Assembly: GCA_009760855.2 (NCBI GenBank)
Contig: WPIO01000004.1
Coordinates: 1,940,001-1,988,500, forward strand
DNA from: Cristatella mucedo
Taxonomy: Eukaryota; Bryozoa; Phylactolaemata; Cristatellidae
Direction: 5' to 3'
DNA: 48,500 nt
The notes below the pieces were generated by a model. It made no database searches. It had not been told where the DNA came from and worked only from the letters and a program-made list of their open reading frames with translations. Of this stretch, positions 38,430-48,500 are shown piece after piece. Both the position numbers and the translations under genes were made by a program. The first letter of the stretch is position 1, and each line of letters begins with the position of its first letter.

Positions 38430-38940
38430 AGCCTGCCGGCTTAACTATAATTAATTGTAGTCGTAATAACTGCGCCTTTTAGAATAACCATTCTAACGGG
38501 CGTAGTATGCACACGACGGTAAAAATGGTGCGCCGCATAATGGAGAACATAAGCTTATGACATAAACATAAGCATTGAGCATAACCTGAATATTGCGACG
38601 AATATTGAATAACGAATATTGCAGGCATGTGACGCAATGAAACGGCGGCGCCAGCTAAACCATTCGGCTCGTAGCTGATGATAGTCACTATTCGCGATTA
38701 TGTGCGATTATGCGCGATAATCTATCTCCGAGGCCGTATGAAATAGATAGATAGGCACGAGATAGGCAATCTCCGATTTCTCGAGGCATTGGCATTGGCC
38801 AATTGCAATTGGCCAATGGCGGCGATTTAGCTCAAGGCCTGGACTCGCTGTGCTTCGTGGGAGCTGATGAACGCTTATGACCGTCGGCTGCCGTCAGACA
38901 GACTTGCCTGCATTATGGATACGAGCTTGATATGTAAAGC
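38430..38940. promoter_or_regulatory. AT-richer island with short direct repeats and a 26-bp perfect palindrome
   Basis: Contains TAACTATAATTAATTGTAG, four GAATATTG-type units (38585-38620), three GCGATTATG-type units (38694-38721), and the perfect palindrome CATTGGCCAATTG / CAATTGGCCAATG (38793-38818), which includes CCAAT on both strands. Looks like a protein-binding region rather than a gene, but function is unknown. Confidence 0.3.
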
Positions 38941-40429
<1,489 letters not shown>

Positions 40430-40640
40430 GCGGGTAATTAAAGGAGCTAAAATGCGTCTACGTATCGCAGCATTTAGTGAATCCAGGTGATTCTTTCCCT
40501 TTATGTGCTCGTGCGTGCTGACGCCGTGCCTGCTGCCGCTAACCGTATTTGCATGCTGACCCTGTGCATGTCATCCCCAACCGCGTCGAGCTTGATGATA
40601 TCGAGCATGCTACCATCAACCGTCCGATCGTTCCGTTCAC
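40430..40640 (+). mobile_element. degenerate LINE 3' UTR fragment
   Basis: GCATTTAGTGAATCCAGGTG, then TGCTCGTGCGTGCTGACGCC and TTTGCATGCTGACCCTGTGC, then GTCATCCCCAACCGCGT match the UTR of the main LINE subfamily in order. The hairpin and ATT tail are missing. Confidence 0.7.
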
Positions 40641-40715
40641 CATCCGATCGGATCGTAGCCAGCCTTTCGCTCTTCTTCGCCGACGAGCTCGGCTTTCTCC
40701 GCTCCTTCTTCGTTC

Positions 40716-40870
40716 CTCCTCCTCCTCCTCCTCCTCCTCCTCCTCCTCCTCCTCCTCCTCCCCCCTCCTCTTCCTCCTCCTTCTCCTTCTCCTCCTCCTC
40801 CTCTTCATCCGGAAGCTTTTCGCTTTTGCTTCGCCTCCTCTCTCCCCCCTCTCTCTCTCTCTCTCTCACT
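40716..40870. repeat. (CCT)n and pyrimidine tract
   Basis: CCT units at 40716-40760 with variants to 40802, then CT-rich sequence to 40870. Poly-Pro, poly-Ser and poly-Glu frames are artefacts. Confidence 0.95.
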
Positions 40871-41559
40871 CGATCTCAGTGTAAGAGTGGTTACATGAGA
40901 AAACGATGACCGCTGGGAAGAAATAGTCCGAGCGCGAATCACTGTCACTCGCAGAGTCGATGCAGTGTCGGCGGCGTCGCGAGACGATTTCCGCGCACGA
41001 GGATGGCGCGAATAAACTGGCGGCTCCCCGACTTCCCGCTCGTCGCTTTCTCGCCTCCTCAAGGACGAGAACGAGAGTCGACGCGGGCGCCGCCTGCTGG
41101 CCCGAGCATTCAGAATTCGGGGTGAACTCGACCCTACGACCCGATCTCGGCTTATACTAGCAAATGTACCCTTACACCGTTGGCGCACTTCAAAATGCCG
41201 CGCGCGACGCCGCGCGACTGGTGGCCGACACTCCGAACCCGAGGAACACGATTCGTCTGCGAGGGCGATTCGTCTGCGAGAGGTTATAGCTCGCTGCTGT
41301 CAGGCGAAATGCTTCCGCGAGCCGTAACAAAAGTAGGCCGCCGCTGGCGTTCGTTGGCGCTCGCTACCGTTTGCCTGCCCCCAGTTCGTGCCCGCCTGCC
41401 AAGCGCGCCGCGGGCGGCGTAGCGATGCGATACGCCGCGCCGCCGCGCCTGGCAGGAGCGATGAGAGCTTTCGCTTCAGGCTCCATCACCTTGACGAACG
41501 TGCGCCGATATGCAGAATCGTGCTGCCGTTGGTAAGAGCATTCGCGTTACCTATGCAGC
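40871..41559. other. no gene recognised
   Basis: CpG-rich DNA fading into balanced sequence. The direct repeat CGATTCGTCTGCGAG (41248 and 41265) and the inverted pair GCCGCGGGCGGCGTAGCG / CGCCGCGCCG near 41408-41446 are the visible structures. Confidence 0.4.
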
Positions 41560-41674
41560 GCTGGGGCTTATATATTATATCTACATACTCGATCGTACTT
41601 CCTATGCAGCAAACGTAAAGTGCCGAGAAGGAGAATGAGTTCTCTGAGGGTGCTATATCAAGTGCATTATTATT
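41560..41674 (+). mobile_element. LINE 3' tail
   Basis: TATGCAGCAAACGTAAAGTG, then CCGAGAAGGAGAATGAG, TTCTCTGAGGGTGCTATATC and AAGTGCATTATTATTATT. Confidence 0.85.
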
Positions 41675-41835
41675 ATTATTAACTCAGTTTTATAGATCGT
41701 AAGGAGAGCTTAATGTCAATCAATCGCATAAGCTTTACAAATGTCACAGGGACTCGAGAGTCCACGATCTTGGTCGGTAATGGCCGGTGCTTTATCCCAG
41801 TGCCATACCAAGGCCGCGTTTGTTAAATCGACTGT
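41675..41835 (-). mobile_element. tRNA-derived SINE-like element, tail-to-tail with a LINE
   Basis: On the minus strand: TATGGCACTGGGATAAAGC (A-box-like), GTGGACTCTCGAGTCCC (B-box-like) and ACATTTGTAAAGCTTATGCG. GACATTAAGCTCTCCTTACG and ATCTATAAAACTGAGTTAAT then follow as a decayed version of the LINE-type 3' end. More diverged than the SINEs at 10697 and 27457. Its tail meets the ATT tail of the LINE at 41560-41674. Confidence 0.5.
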
Positions 41836-42104
41836 AATGCAGTTGGAGTTTGCCTTCTATCTCGCTCTGCGATGCTAGAACGTGTTGTCCCGATGATGAG
41901 CCTCTGTAGTCTCAGCAACTGATGGGCATTGATTGATCGGTAGGTCTGGAACAAAAGATAGAGAGCAGCACTTCGACGCCTCGAGTACCTCGAGCGGAAG
42001 CGTGCAGAAGCGTCGCGTCCTCGCTTCCGCTAATTAAGGATATTATTTTACAGTAGTTGACACTCGCACTTCGTCCTACGCACACTGTCAGCACATCGTA
42101 TACT
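41836..42104. other. no feature recognised
   Basis: Unique sequence with a short inverted pair GCGGAAGCG / CGCTTCCGC (41993-42033). No gene. Confidence 0.4.
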
Positions 42105-42504
42105 GTTAACCTATACTTCGTACAAACCGCAAATCCTTTGGAGACCGTGCCTTTAGTTCGCGTGGTCCCAAAGCCGGGAACTCACTCCAGACTTCCATCA
42201 CGAAATCTCCTGACTTGACCACATTTAAAAAGAAACTAAAACTATCATCTATTTATGAAAGCATGCAGTGGGCCCCTGTGATTCGTCCTTTACGTGCTTA
42301 TGCGTGCTGACACTGTTGCATGCTGCCACTAACCGCACTTGCATGCTGACCCTGTGCATGTCACCCCTAACCATGTTATTCTTGTTGTTTATTGAGCATG
42401 CTAACACTAACCATTTGATCATGCTTCCTTTGCAGCAAATGTAACGTGCCTAGATAGAGATTGAATTCTCTGAGGGCGCTTTATCGAGTATGTTCTTATT
42501 AATT
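42105..42504 (+). mobile_element. LINE 3' end (5'-truncated)
   Basis: Begins in the ORF C-terminus (KSFGDRAFSSRGPKAGNSL, then SPDLTTFKKKLKL). It then has the UTR with the two-fold CATGCTGAC module, TAACGTGCCTAGATAGAGAT, TGAATTCTCTGAGGGCGCTT and an AT-rich tail to about 42504. Confidence 0.88.
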
Positions 42505-42735
42505 ATTCTCGTAGGCACGCCCTATGCACATACAATTTACTCAGCATGTCACGGGCAGGTCCTAGGCAGTTCCGTTGCATGTCCTAGTCACTTAATAGGC
42601 ATGTCCGAGGCATGTCCCTTGAGCGTCCTGGGAGTATAGCAGTTACATCATATACACTTCGTAAGGCGAGCCCAAGGCATGACGTGGATACGTCCCGAAC
42701 GCGTCAGTGTCCTAGTCACATTTAGGTGTGTCCTT
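42505..42735. repeat. degenerate short-period repeat (GGCATGTCC-like)
   Basis: Recurrent GGCATGTCC, GTCCTAGTCAC and GTCC-TAGGCA motifs with variable spacing (for example 42540-42620 and 42700-42735). Probably an old minisatellite. A similar CACGCCTAGGCACGCCC occurs at 2268-2284. Confidence 0.5.
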
Positions 42736-43760
42736 GGCACGAAGACGGAAGCTTCTCGCAGAAGGTGAAAACGGAAGCGGCTCACGAAGCGGAAGCAGAC
42801 CTGCTGCAGCCGATCTGTCGAAGTGCCTCCCTAGAACGAGTCTGTTCCAGGGCTACTTCACTGCTGGCTTCGTCGGCCTTCCTTCCTTTGCCTCGGTTCA
42901 CCTATGCCTCTCATTCTCTGCTGCCGCCGCCGCCGCGGCTCCGAGTGAGACGACCGGTGCTGCTCGGTGGTCTCGGGAAGCCGCATGGAAGCCGCTGCCG
43001 CTTGGACGAAGCTTGTCGCTCAAACTGTGCAGCGGTCGTAGTGAAGCTTCCGGCTTCGTGACGTTTCAGACGCCCGCGCCCCAGTGGCCGCGCGCGCGCG
43101 CGCGTGGACCGTATCCGCCGGTCGTGCGGACCGGTGCGTGCGACGCTGCGTCGAAGGGCGCGCATCCAGCGCGCCGGTCGGTCACGTCACGGAGGCGCTA
43201 GCGCGGTCCGGACTGCTGGCGTTGGTTGCCGTCGGCTGTGGCGTTCGGCTGCGTTCGGAGACGACAGGTGGGTCTTGGGTAGTGGTTCGCACTTAGTGCC
43301 CCGCTTCCCGATCGAGGAGGAGGAGGAGGAGGAGGAGGAGCAGGTGATGGGAACGGACGCTGACTTGGACGGTTAGAGGGAGATGAACCGGTGCGCGATT
43401 GTGCCTGCGCCCTCCTCGGAAAGCGGTGGGTGCTCTGCGTTACCGATTAGGCGGCCCACCCTGCTGGCGCCGCTGCTCAGTTTCGCACCTGATCCAGCGG
43501 CTGCGGCTTTGGACCGCAACGGGCCCCTTCACCAGCAGCAGACAGGTGAAACCGTCGCTCTGCGAATTCCACCGCCGCCGCCATGACTTAGTTCGGCCTA
43601 GCCTCACTCGCCGAGGGTGCATCGCCCCGCTGGGATGAGCACGTTCGTGGAAAGCGCCGTGGGCCAAAATTACCTCCTTTCCGATGCACGGTGCAATGCC
43701 CGCAGAGTTGACTCGAAGAGGATTGACCTGTGGAGCGCCTGAATGATTGAGTGGGTGGAG

Positions 43761-43844
<84 letters not shown>

Positions 43845-44511
43845 AGCGTCAACGACTCGTCACGAGTGTTGCCAACTCGTGCGTAGAAGTTTGCAGCTGA
43901 GCTACTAAAGTCGCACGTCGCGGACGTGGCGCATACAGCCGAGCCAGTCCTCGTTGACGCGAGACCCATACAGGTGAAGCTAACGCCTCCGAAGCAACCT
44001 GCTGCGGAGGGAGGGGGTGCACGGCGGTCGACGCCGTTTCCGGATCATAGGAGCATAGCTCGAGGGGAGCCGTTCGAAACCCTCGACTGGTGCGCCTCGT
44101 TGCCGGGTCGACGAGCACGCGTCTCGTCTCCGTTTGTGCGAGCTTCCGTCCAGCTTCTCCGACACTCCTCCGGCACTGTCCCTCGGCACTGTCCATCGTA
44201 TCAGGGCTGTCATTGTTGAAGATGCAATGCCGGATGGCATTGTTCGTCGCCAGCTCTTGTTCAGCTTAGAGAAGGGAGCCGCTATGCGACCGGGTAGCGT
44301 GAACAAAGACACGAGCCAGCAGCAGACGCTGCGGCTGCCTTCCTATCTCTGTACCGTGTGACCGGCTGAGGCTGTTGCTGAGCCCCGCCCACCGCACCGG
44401 CCGACATCTTATCCATCTCCATCCTATGCATCGAGCTAAGAGCGCAAGGGGTCCCTCACGTAGCACAATGGTCCGTCGAGAAGAGCAGTGCATCGCCATA
44501 TAGCTCAGCTG
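42736..44511. other. no gene recognised; (GAG)n and (CT)n tracts
   Basis: GAG units at 43316-43340 and a pure CT run at about 43765-43839. The plus frame at 44134-44361 (IVRRQLLFSLEKGAAMRPG) looks somewhat protein-like but has no recognised family and no supporting splice sites. Confidence 0.4.
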
Positions 44512-44746
44512 CAGTGGCGGAGCCAGGGTTTTCATCCAAGGGGGCTAGACTTGCAGAATTTTTATGTTCAGGGGGCAAGACCCCCGAGATTTTCTTGTAG
44601 GCTGGGCTAGAGCCGCAATTAATGAGCGGCTGGAGAGCAAAACCACATCGTAGCGTCTGTTAGACACGAACCGCTCATCGAGTGAAATTAAGACATAATT
44701 TCGTCTTTGGCAGCGGTCGGGGGCGCGTAGATATAAAATATAAGGG

Positions 44747-44842
<96 letters not shown>

Positions 44843-44855
44843 CGTGCGCGCGCGC

Positions 44856-44925
<70 letters not shown>

Positions 44926-45021
44926 AGGAATAGGGGATACTCACTCGTAGGAATAGGGGCGTCTCAAGTCACTGCCCAGCTGTGGAGGGGCCACTGCCCC
45001 CTAACCCTGGCTCATCCACTG
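44512..45021. mobile_element. nonautonomous hAT-like TIR element with internal (TA)n(TG)n
   Basis: Left end CAGTGGCGGAGCCAGGGTT and the reverse complement of the right end CAGTGGATGAGCCAGGGTT match at 17 of 19 bases. A CAGTGGCGGA start is typical of invertebrate hAT-like elements. Both ends continue with G-rich AAGGGGGC / TAGGGGGC. Flanks CTCAGCTG and CGTAGTGG do not give a clear 8-bp duplication. The interior carries (TA)n from 44749 and (TG)n to about 44923 with a CG-rich step near 44839-44857. No transposase. Confidence 0.65.
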
Positions 45022-45147
45022 CGTAGTGGTCATAAGACAAAAAAGCCGGGGTGGCCGATTCTTAAACTATGCAATTCGCTTTCAAACGACTTGTTTTCAG
45101 TGGCCAGCACCTGGCTCAAATCGACTCAACAGCCTAGCCGTAATTGA
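45022..45147. other. no feature recognised
   Basis: Unique DNA between the TIR element and an AT-rich stretch with open frames. Confidence 0.4.
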
Positions 45148-45520
45148 TCAGGCTTCCAATTCATTATTATCCCTAGGTTCGTAGAAAGCGGTAGTGGAGT
45201 CACCATTATCGCTCGTTCCTTCCTCAATTTCAAGCCAATTGCAGTCAACTTGAAGCAGTCCTTCGAATCTCTGGTAAATCTGGTAAATCAGATTTTCTCT
45301 GGTAAAAGGTACATCCAAAAATCGTAACCTCCTCTTACTGGATGGCTCGGAAAAAAATAATCTCGATAACCCACTGGACAGCTTACGATCCAAATTTCGC
45401 ATGCTGGCTCATTCAATTTCTTATCTTTTTGCTCATGTGCATGTCCAGTAGAAACAAAGTCGCATAGAGGATTATTTCCCTTGAAATCCCATTGATACCT
45501 AATTCTGCCCATCTGACCAC
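45148..45520 (-). pseudogene. two overlapping open frames of unknown origin
   Basis: On the minus strand, one frame (45512-45288) begins GRIRYQWDFKGNNPLCDFV. A second, shifted frame (45402-45148) includes RFLDVPFTRENLIYQIYQRF and ends ...RDNNELEA at a stop. Composition and residue use look protein-like, and the two could be one gene with a frameshift near 45400. No family was recognised. It may be a transposon-encoded or captured host fragment. Confidence 0.25.
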
Positions 45521-45544
45521 CTACGTATCTAATTCACTTTGCAG

Positions 45545-45937
45545 ATTGCGCTCGCTTTGATATCGAAAACCATCGATGCTCCCACAGCCTGGAACTCCCT
45601 CCCGACCTGCATCAGAACATCCCCTGACCTGACCACATTTAAAAGAAACTTGAAAACATACCTATTTAGGACAGCATTTAGTGGGTCCTTGTGATTCGTC
45701 CTCGATGTGCTTATGCGTGCTGACACTGTTCATGCTGCCACTAACCACATTTGCATGCTGACCCAGTGCATGTAACCCCTAACCATGTTATTCATTTTGT
45801 TTGTTTTTCAAGCATGATTTTACTTACTATTCTATTGCGTATCACTTTGCAGCAAATGTAAAGCGCCTAGAAAGAGATTAAGTTCTCTGAGGGCGCTTTA
45901 TCAAGTGCAATATTATTATTATTATTATTATTAGGTA
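45545..45937 (+). mobile_element. LINE 3' end (5'-truncated), inserted at the minus-strand LINE
   Basis: Starts in the ORF C-terminus (APTAWNSLPT-like, then TFKRNLKTYLFRTAF). UTR with CATGCTGACCCAGTGCATG, then AAAGCGCCTAGAAAGAGATT, AAGTTCTCTGAGGGCGCTTT and an (ATT)8-type tail ending at 45937. The next bases on the plus strand belong to the minus-strand LINE. Confidence 0.88.
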
Positions 45938-48500
45938 TGAAGGAGCCAAGCCGTTGCCAGCCTGATGGGTCAGCGTGAGAACTTTGTTCTGTATCCGTAG
46001 ATCAACCCGCAGCCATCCTCTTGTAGCAAAGGAGGCGCATAGTCAAACCTCTGGGATTTGTAAACTATCCTTGCAGCTGAGACAGAACCAGGGAGCTAGT
46101 GAAAGTTTTTGCATGCCACCGTAGTTGACAATTCCTGATCTTAGATAGGGATCGGGCGTGATGGCAAGCTGTGGAGGCTGTCTTCTTAACGAAGCTTTCA
46201 AAATTAAAGAAGCTGTCAATGACGACACCTACATTTCGAGGATACGGTGATCATTAGCCTCATAAGAGCATCACCTATTTGAAGAGCAAAGTCTTTTAGT
46301 CCAGCCGCATGCTTGGGTTGTCCTATGAGGAGCACTTCTGCTTTGTCGCCGTTTAGTTAAAGGAGTTTTCAGACATCCAGGATCGTGAAGTTTGGAAGGC
46401 AAGCATTCAGTTCGCCAGTTGCTGCAGCAGTTTCCGACAGTTTAAACGACAAATGCAGCTGAGTATCATCAGCATAAAAGTGACGGCCGATTCCACGGGC
46501 CCGAATCACTTTTCCCAGAGGTTCAGTAAAAAGCGAGAACAGCAAAGGACAGACTAGGGACGGACCCTTGTGGGACTCCACAGATAACTGATCTGGTGGA
46601 TGCGACCTGACCCTCATACGACACGGATTGAACACGATCGGACGAATACCATGCAAACCACACAAGCACCTCATCAGTCGGATCAATTGCTTTCAGTCGT
46701 TTAAGTAGGACATAAACTCAAAACCTCAAATCCTTTGGAGACCGTGCATTTAATTCGCATGGTCTCAAAGTTTGCAACTCACTCCCGACTTGCGTCACAT
46801 CTCCTGAGACTGTGCATGCTGCCGCTAACTATACTTGCATGCTGACCACGTGCGTGTCACCCCTAACCACGTTATTCTTGTTGCTTATTGAGCATGCTAC
46901 CACTAATCATTTGACCATGCTTCCTTTGCAGCAAATGTAAAGTGCCTAGAAAGAGATTGAGTTCTCTGAGGGCGCTACATCAAACGTATTCCTATTATTA
47001 TTATTATTATCGTGATCGATAGTGTCGACGGCAGCTGATAGATCCAGCAGGGCAGTGACATTTCCGTAATCGTTGCTGCATAGGATGTAATTGGTTACGC
47101 AGAGGAGAACAGTTCCAGTGGAGTGGTGTCTCGTGAATCCCAACTAACAGTTTTCTGAAAATTCTTTCTTTTTAACGTATGCTGCAACAAGCCGCTTAGC
47201 GACAATTTTTTCAAGAAGCTTTTACAAAAAGAAAGAAAGTAACTGAACGATAATTGCTAGGACCTCTGAATCGAATCCAGGCTTTTAAAGTATCGGTTTA
47301 ATGACAGCCGATTTGAAGGACTTGGGCACAACCCTCTTTTCCAGAGAAGCATTACAGATATCAGCTGAGGCTGGGCTTAGTTTTTCAGTTAGTAAAGTTC
47401 ACAGAGGCGACGGTATAGGGTCTTCAGGAGATGAGCTCTTTTTTACTAGATTTTATTATTAAGGTAGCTAAATCGCATGCAGAAGCCTCGAAAAATCTCT
47501 TAAGGAAGGTCGCAGGTTGCGATTCAATAATTGCTTCAGTCGGATGCGGCTTTATGGAGCCACGAATATACGCAATTCTTTTAGTGAAGAGGACCAAAAA
47601 CTTGTTGACCGAGCCGTTAATACCTGGTGAATGAAACCTCTCAGAATTAGCAAGCAAATTGTTTACCGTCTCGTAAATCTGTTCTGTCTGACTGGCATGA
47701 CTTGAGGTTTCGATTGGAAAAAGAAGATTACCGGTGTAGACTTGAAGGAAATATTTGAAATTGGCTAGATCGTCATCATTTGCAAACTTCTTGAAGCGGC
47801 GTTGTTCAAGCCGTCGCTTAACACGGCACATCCGTGAGATGAGATGCTTTTCTATAAATCTCTGCGACTGTACGCGGACAAAATGTAGGGGAGGGAAATC
47901 GCTAAGGGTACTCCTAAATGTTGTGTTCACTGCACCATGAGGGTGTCGAGGCTGTCCGTCGAGTCTGGGTGCAGATCACGAAGACTTGCATTGCTGACAG
48001 ATTAAAAAAATTCTCCTGGTTGATGCGCTTGTTAAATTTCGCAGCTCGACAAACTCGACGGTATGTTACGCTATCCTGTAATTATAACGGTGCGGAAACG
48101 ATAAATGAGACGGAGCAACGTCTGAGATGGTCAGCGGGCAAATGACAAGGTCAGTGATGCTCACATCCTTACTGACAGTGACATCCAGGATATGGCTAAT
48201 GGCGTGAGTGATATGGTTAACGTGTTGAATCAAACCGAAGTTCTCCAGACAGTCAAGAAATGAGAGGATCTGGCTTTTGCTAGGGTTGTCAACGTGAACG
48301 CTGAAGTCTCCTGCAATCGGTGACAGCCAGTCACACACAAATATTTTAGCGAGGAGCTCCGAAAAACTCTTACGTAAACAAGACCAGAGGGCCAGACGGA
48401 TGTCGGCAGATCGCAACAGTGAGAGGCGTGGTCTTTGATGAGGGCATGGTTGCAACTGATTCAAACGAGGTCCCATGCGAAAAACCGCACGTCTTATTGC
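45938..48500 (-). mobile_element. LINE (CR1/L2 group), endonuclease to RT C-terminus, degenerate; continues past the window
   Basis: Read on the minus strand from 48500. The endonuclease end comes first, with SPIAGDFSVHVDN, LIQHVNHITHAISHILDV and TDLVICPLTISD. The linker follows (47930-47430) with CRVKRRLEQRRFKKF, GINGSVNKFLVLF and ESQPATFLKRF. RT blocks come next: SNYRSVTFFLF, HSTGTVLLCVTNYIL, DLSAAVDTIDH, FYADDTQLHL (YADD codons 46465-46476) and RIQNKVLTLTHQ (about 45985-45950). It has frameshifts, and its RT is split by the LINE fragment at 46714-47010. It is the same family as 35400-37600 and 262-1360. Its true 5' end is outside the window. Confidence 0.88.
46714..47010 (+). mobile_element. 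LINE 3' end nested inside the minus-strand LINE's RT
   Basis: 297 bases beginning in the ORF C-terminus (AAATCCTTTGGAGACCGTGC). It has an internal deletion relative to 42105-42504 (jump after CGTCACATCTCCTGA), then the UTR, TAAAGTGCCTAGAAAGAGAT, TGAGTTCTCTGAGGGCGCTA and an ATT tail. It separates DLSAAVDTIDHD (47060-47010) from LLKRLK (46710-46690) of the host LINE. Joining the two flanks restores one reading frame. Confidence 0.9.

Noticed and set aside
40501-40909. Poly-Pro, poly-Ser and poly-Glu proteins
   Set aside because: Translations of the CCT repeat.

Overview
This is animal (metazoan) nuclear DNA. The evidence is a spliced developmental transcription-factor gene, many 5'-truncated LINE retrotransposons, tRNA-derived SINEs, hAT-type DNA transposon remnants and a very heavy load of microsatellites. 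The one host gene I can support is a NET-family (elbow/no ocelli/ZNF703/ZNF503) zinc-finger co-repressor on the minus strand at 29999-31680. Its zinc finger and the lack of the vertebrate-type FKPY motif suggest an invertebrate. A mollusc or other lophotrochozoan is plausible, but the sequence does not prove it.

Layout. Positions 1-15.4 kb have moderate GC and no recognisable host gene. They hold a degenerate minus-strand LINE (262-1360), pure triplet repeats (TGC)29 and (CTG)50, a 76-bp perfect palindrome, a dimeric tRNA-derived SINE (10697-10920), and a SPIN/URR1-like hAT element (13880-15394) split by a LINE. From about 16 to 41 kb the DNA is extremely GC- and CpG-rich, with long (GA)n/(CT)n tracts, GC-rich tandem repeats and an unusual number of perfect inverted repeats with 11-22 bp arms. 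The NET gene lies inside this domain. It has a 20-codon first exon, a 248-bp GT-AG intron, a 457-codon second exon, a candidate TATA/Inr promoter near 31764, CCAAT/GC boxes, upstream PBC/Hox-like sites and a downstream AATAAA. Islands of more balanced, non-repetitive sequence (for example 24.0, 24.4, 25.9-26.2 and 38.4-38.8 kb) carry clustered homeodomain- or FOX-like sites and are the best candidates for cis-regulatory DNA.

From 35 kb to the end, LINE-derived DNA dominates again. A plus-strand CR1/L2-group copy at 35.4-37.6 kb keeps an endonuclease domain and the start of the reverse transcriptase. A minus-strand copy at 45.9-48.5 kb keeps endonuclease, linker and RT parts and is broken by younger LINE ends. 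There is also a TIR element at 44512-45021.

The repeats fit together. Most LINE 3' ends finish in a conserved hairpin (TAAAGCGCC...GGCGCTTTA around an AGAGA...TCTCT inner stem) followed by an (ATT)n-type tail, and the SINEs carry a version of the same 3' end, as expected if they borrow the LINE's reverse transcriptase. Nesting gives a relative order of insertion: hAT element and long LINE copies first, short LINE 3' ends later. No CRISPR array, rRNA gene, intact tRNA gene or bacterial-type operon was seen.
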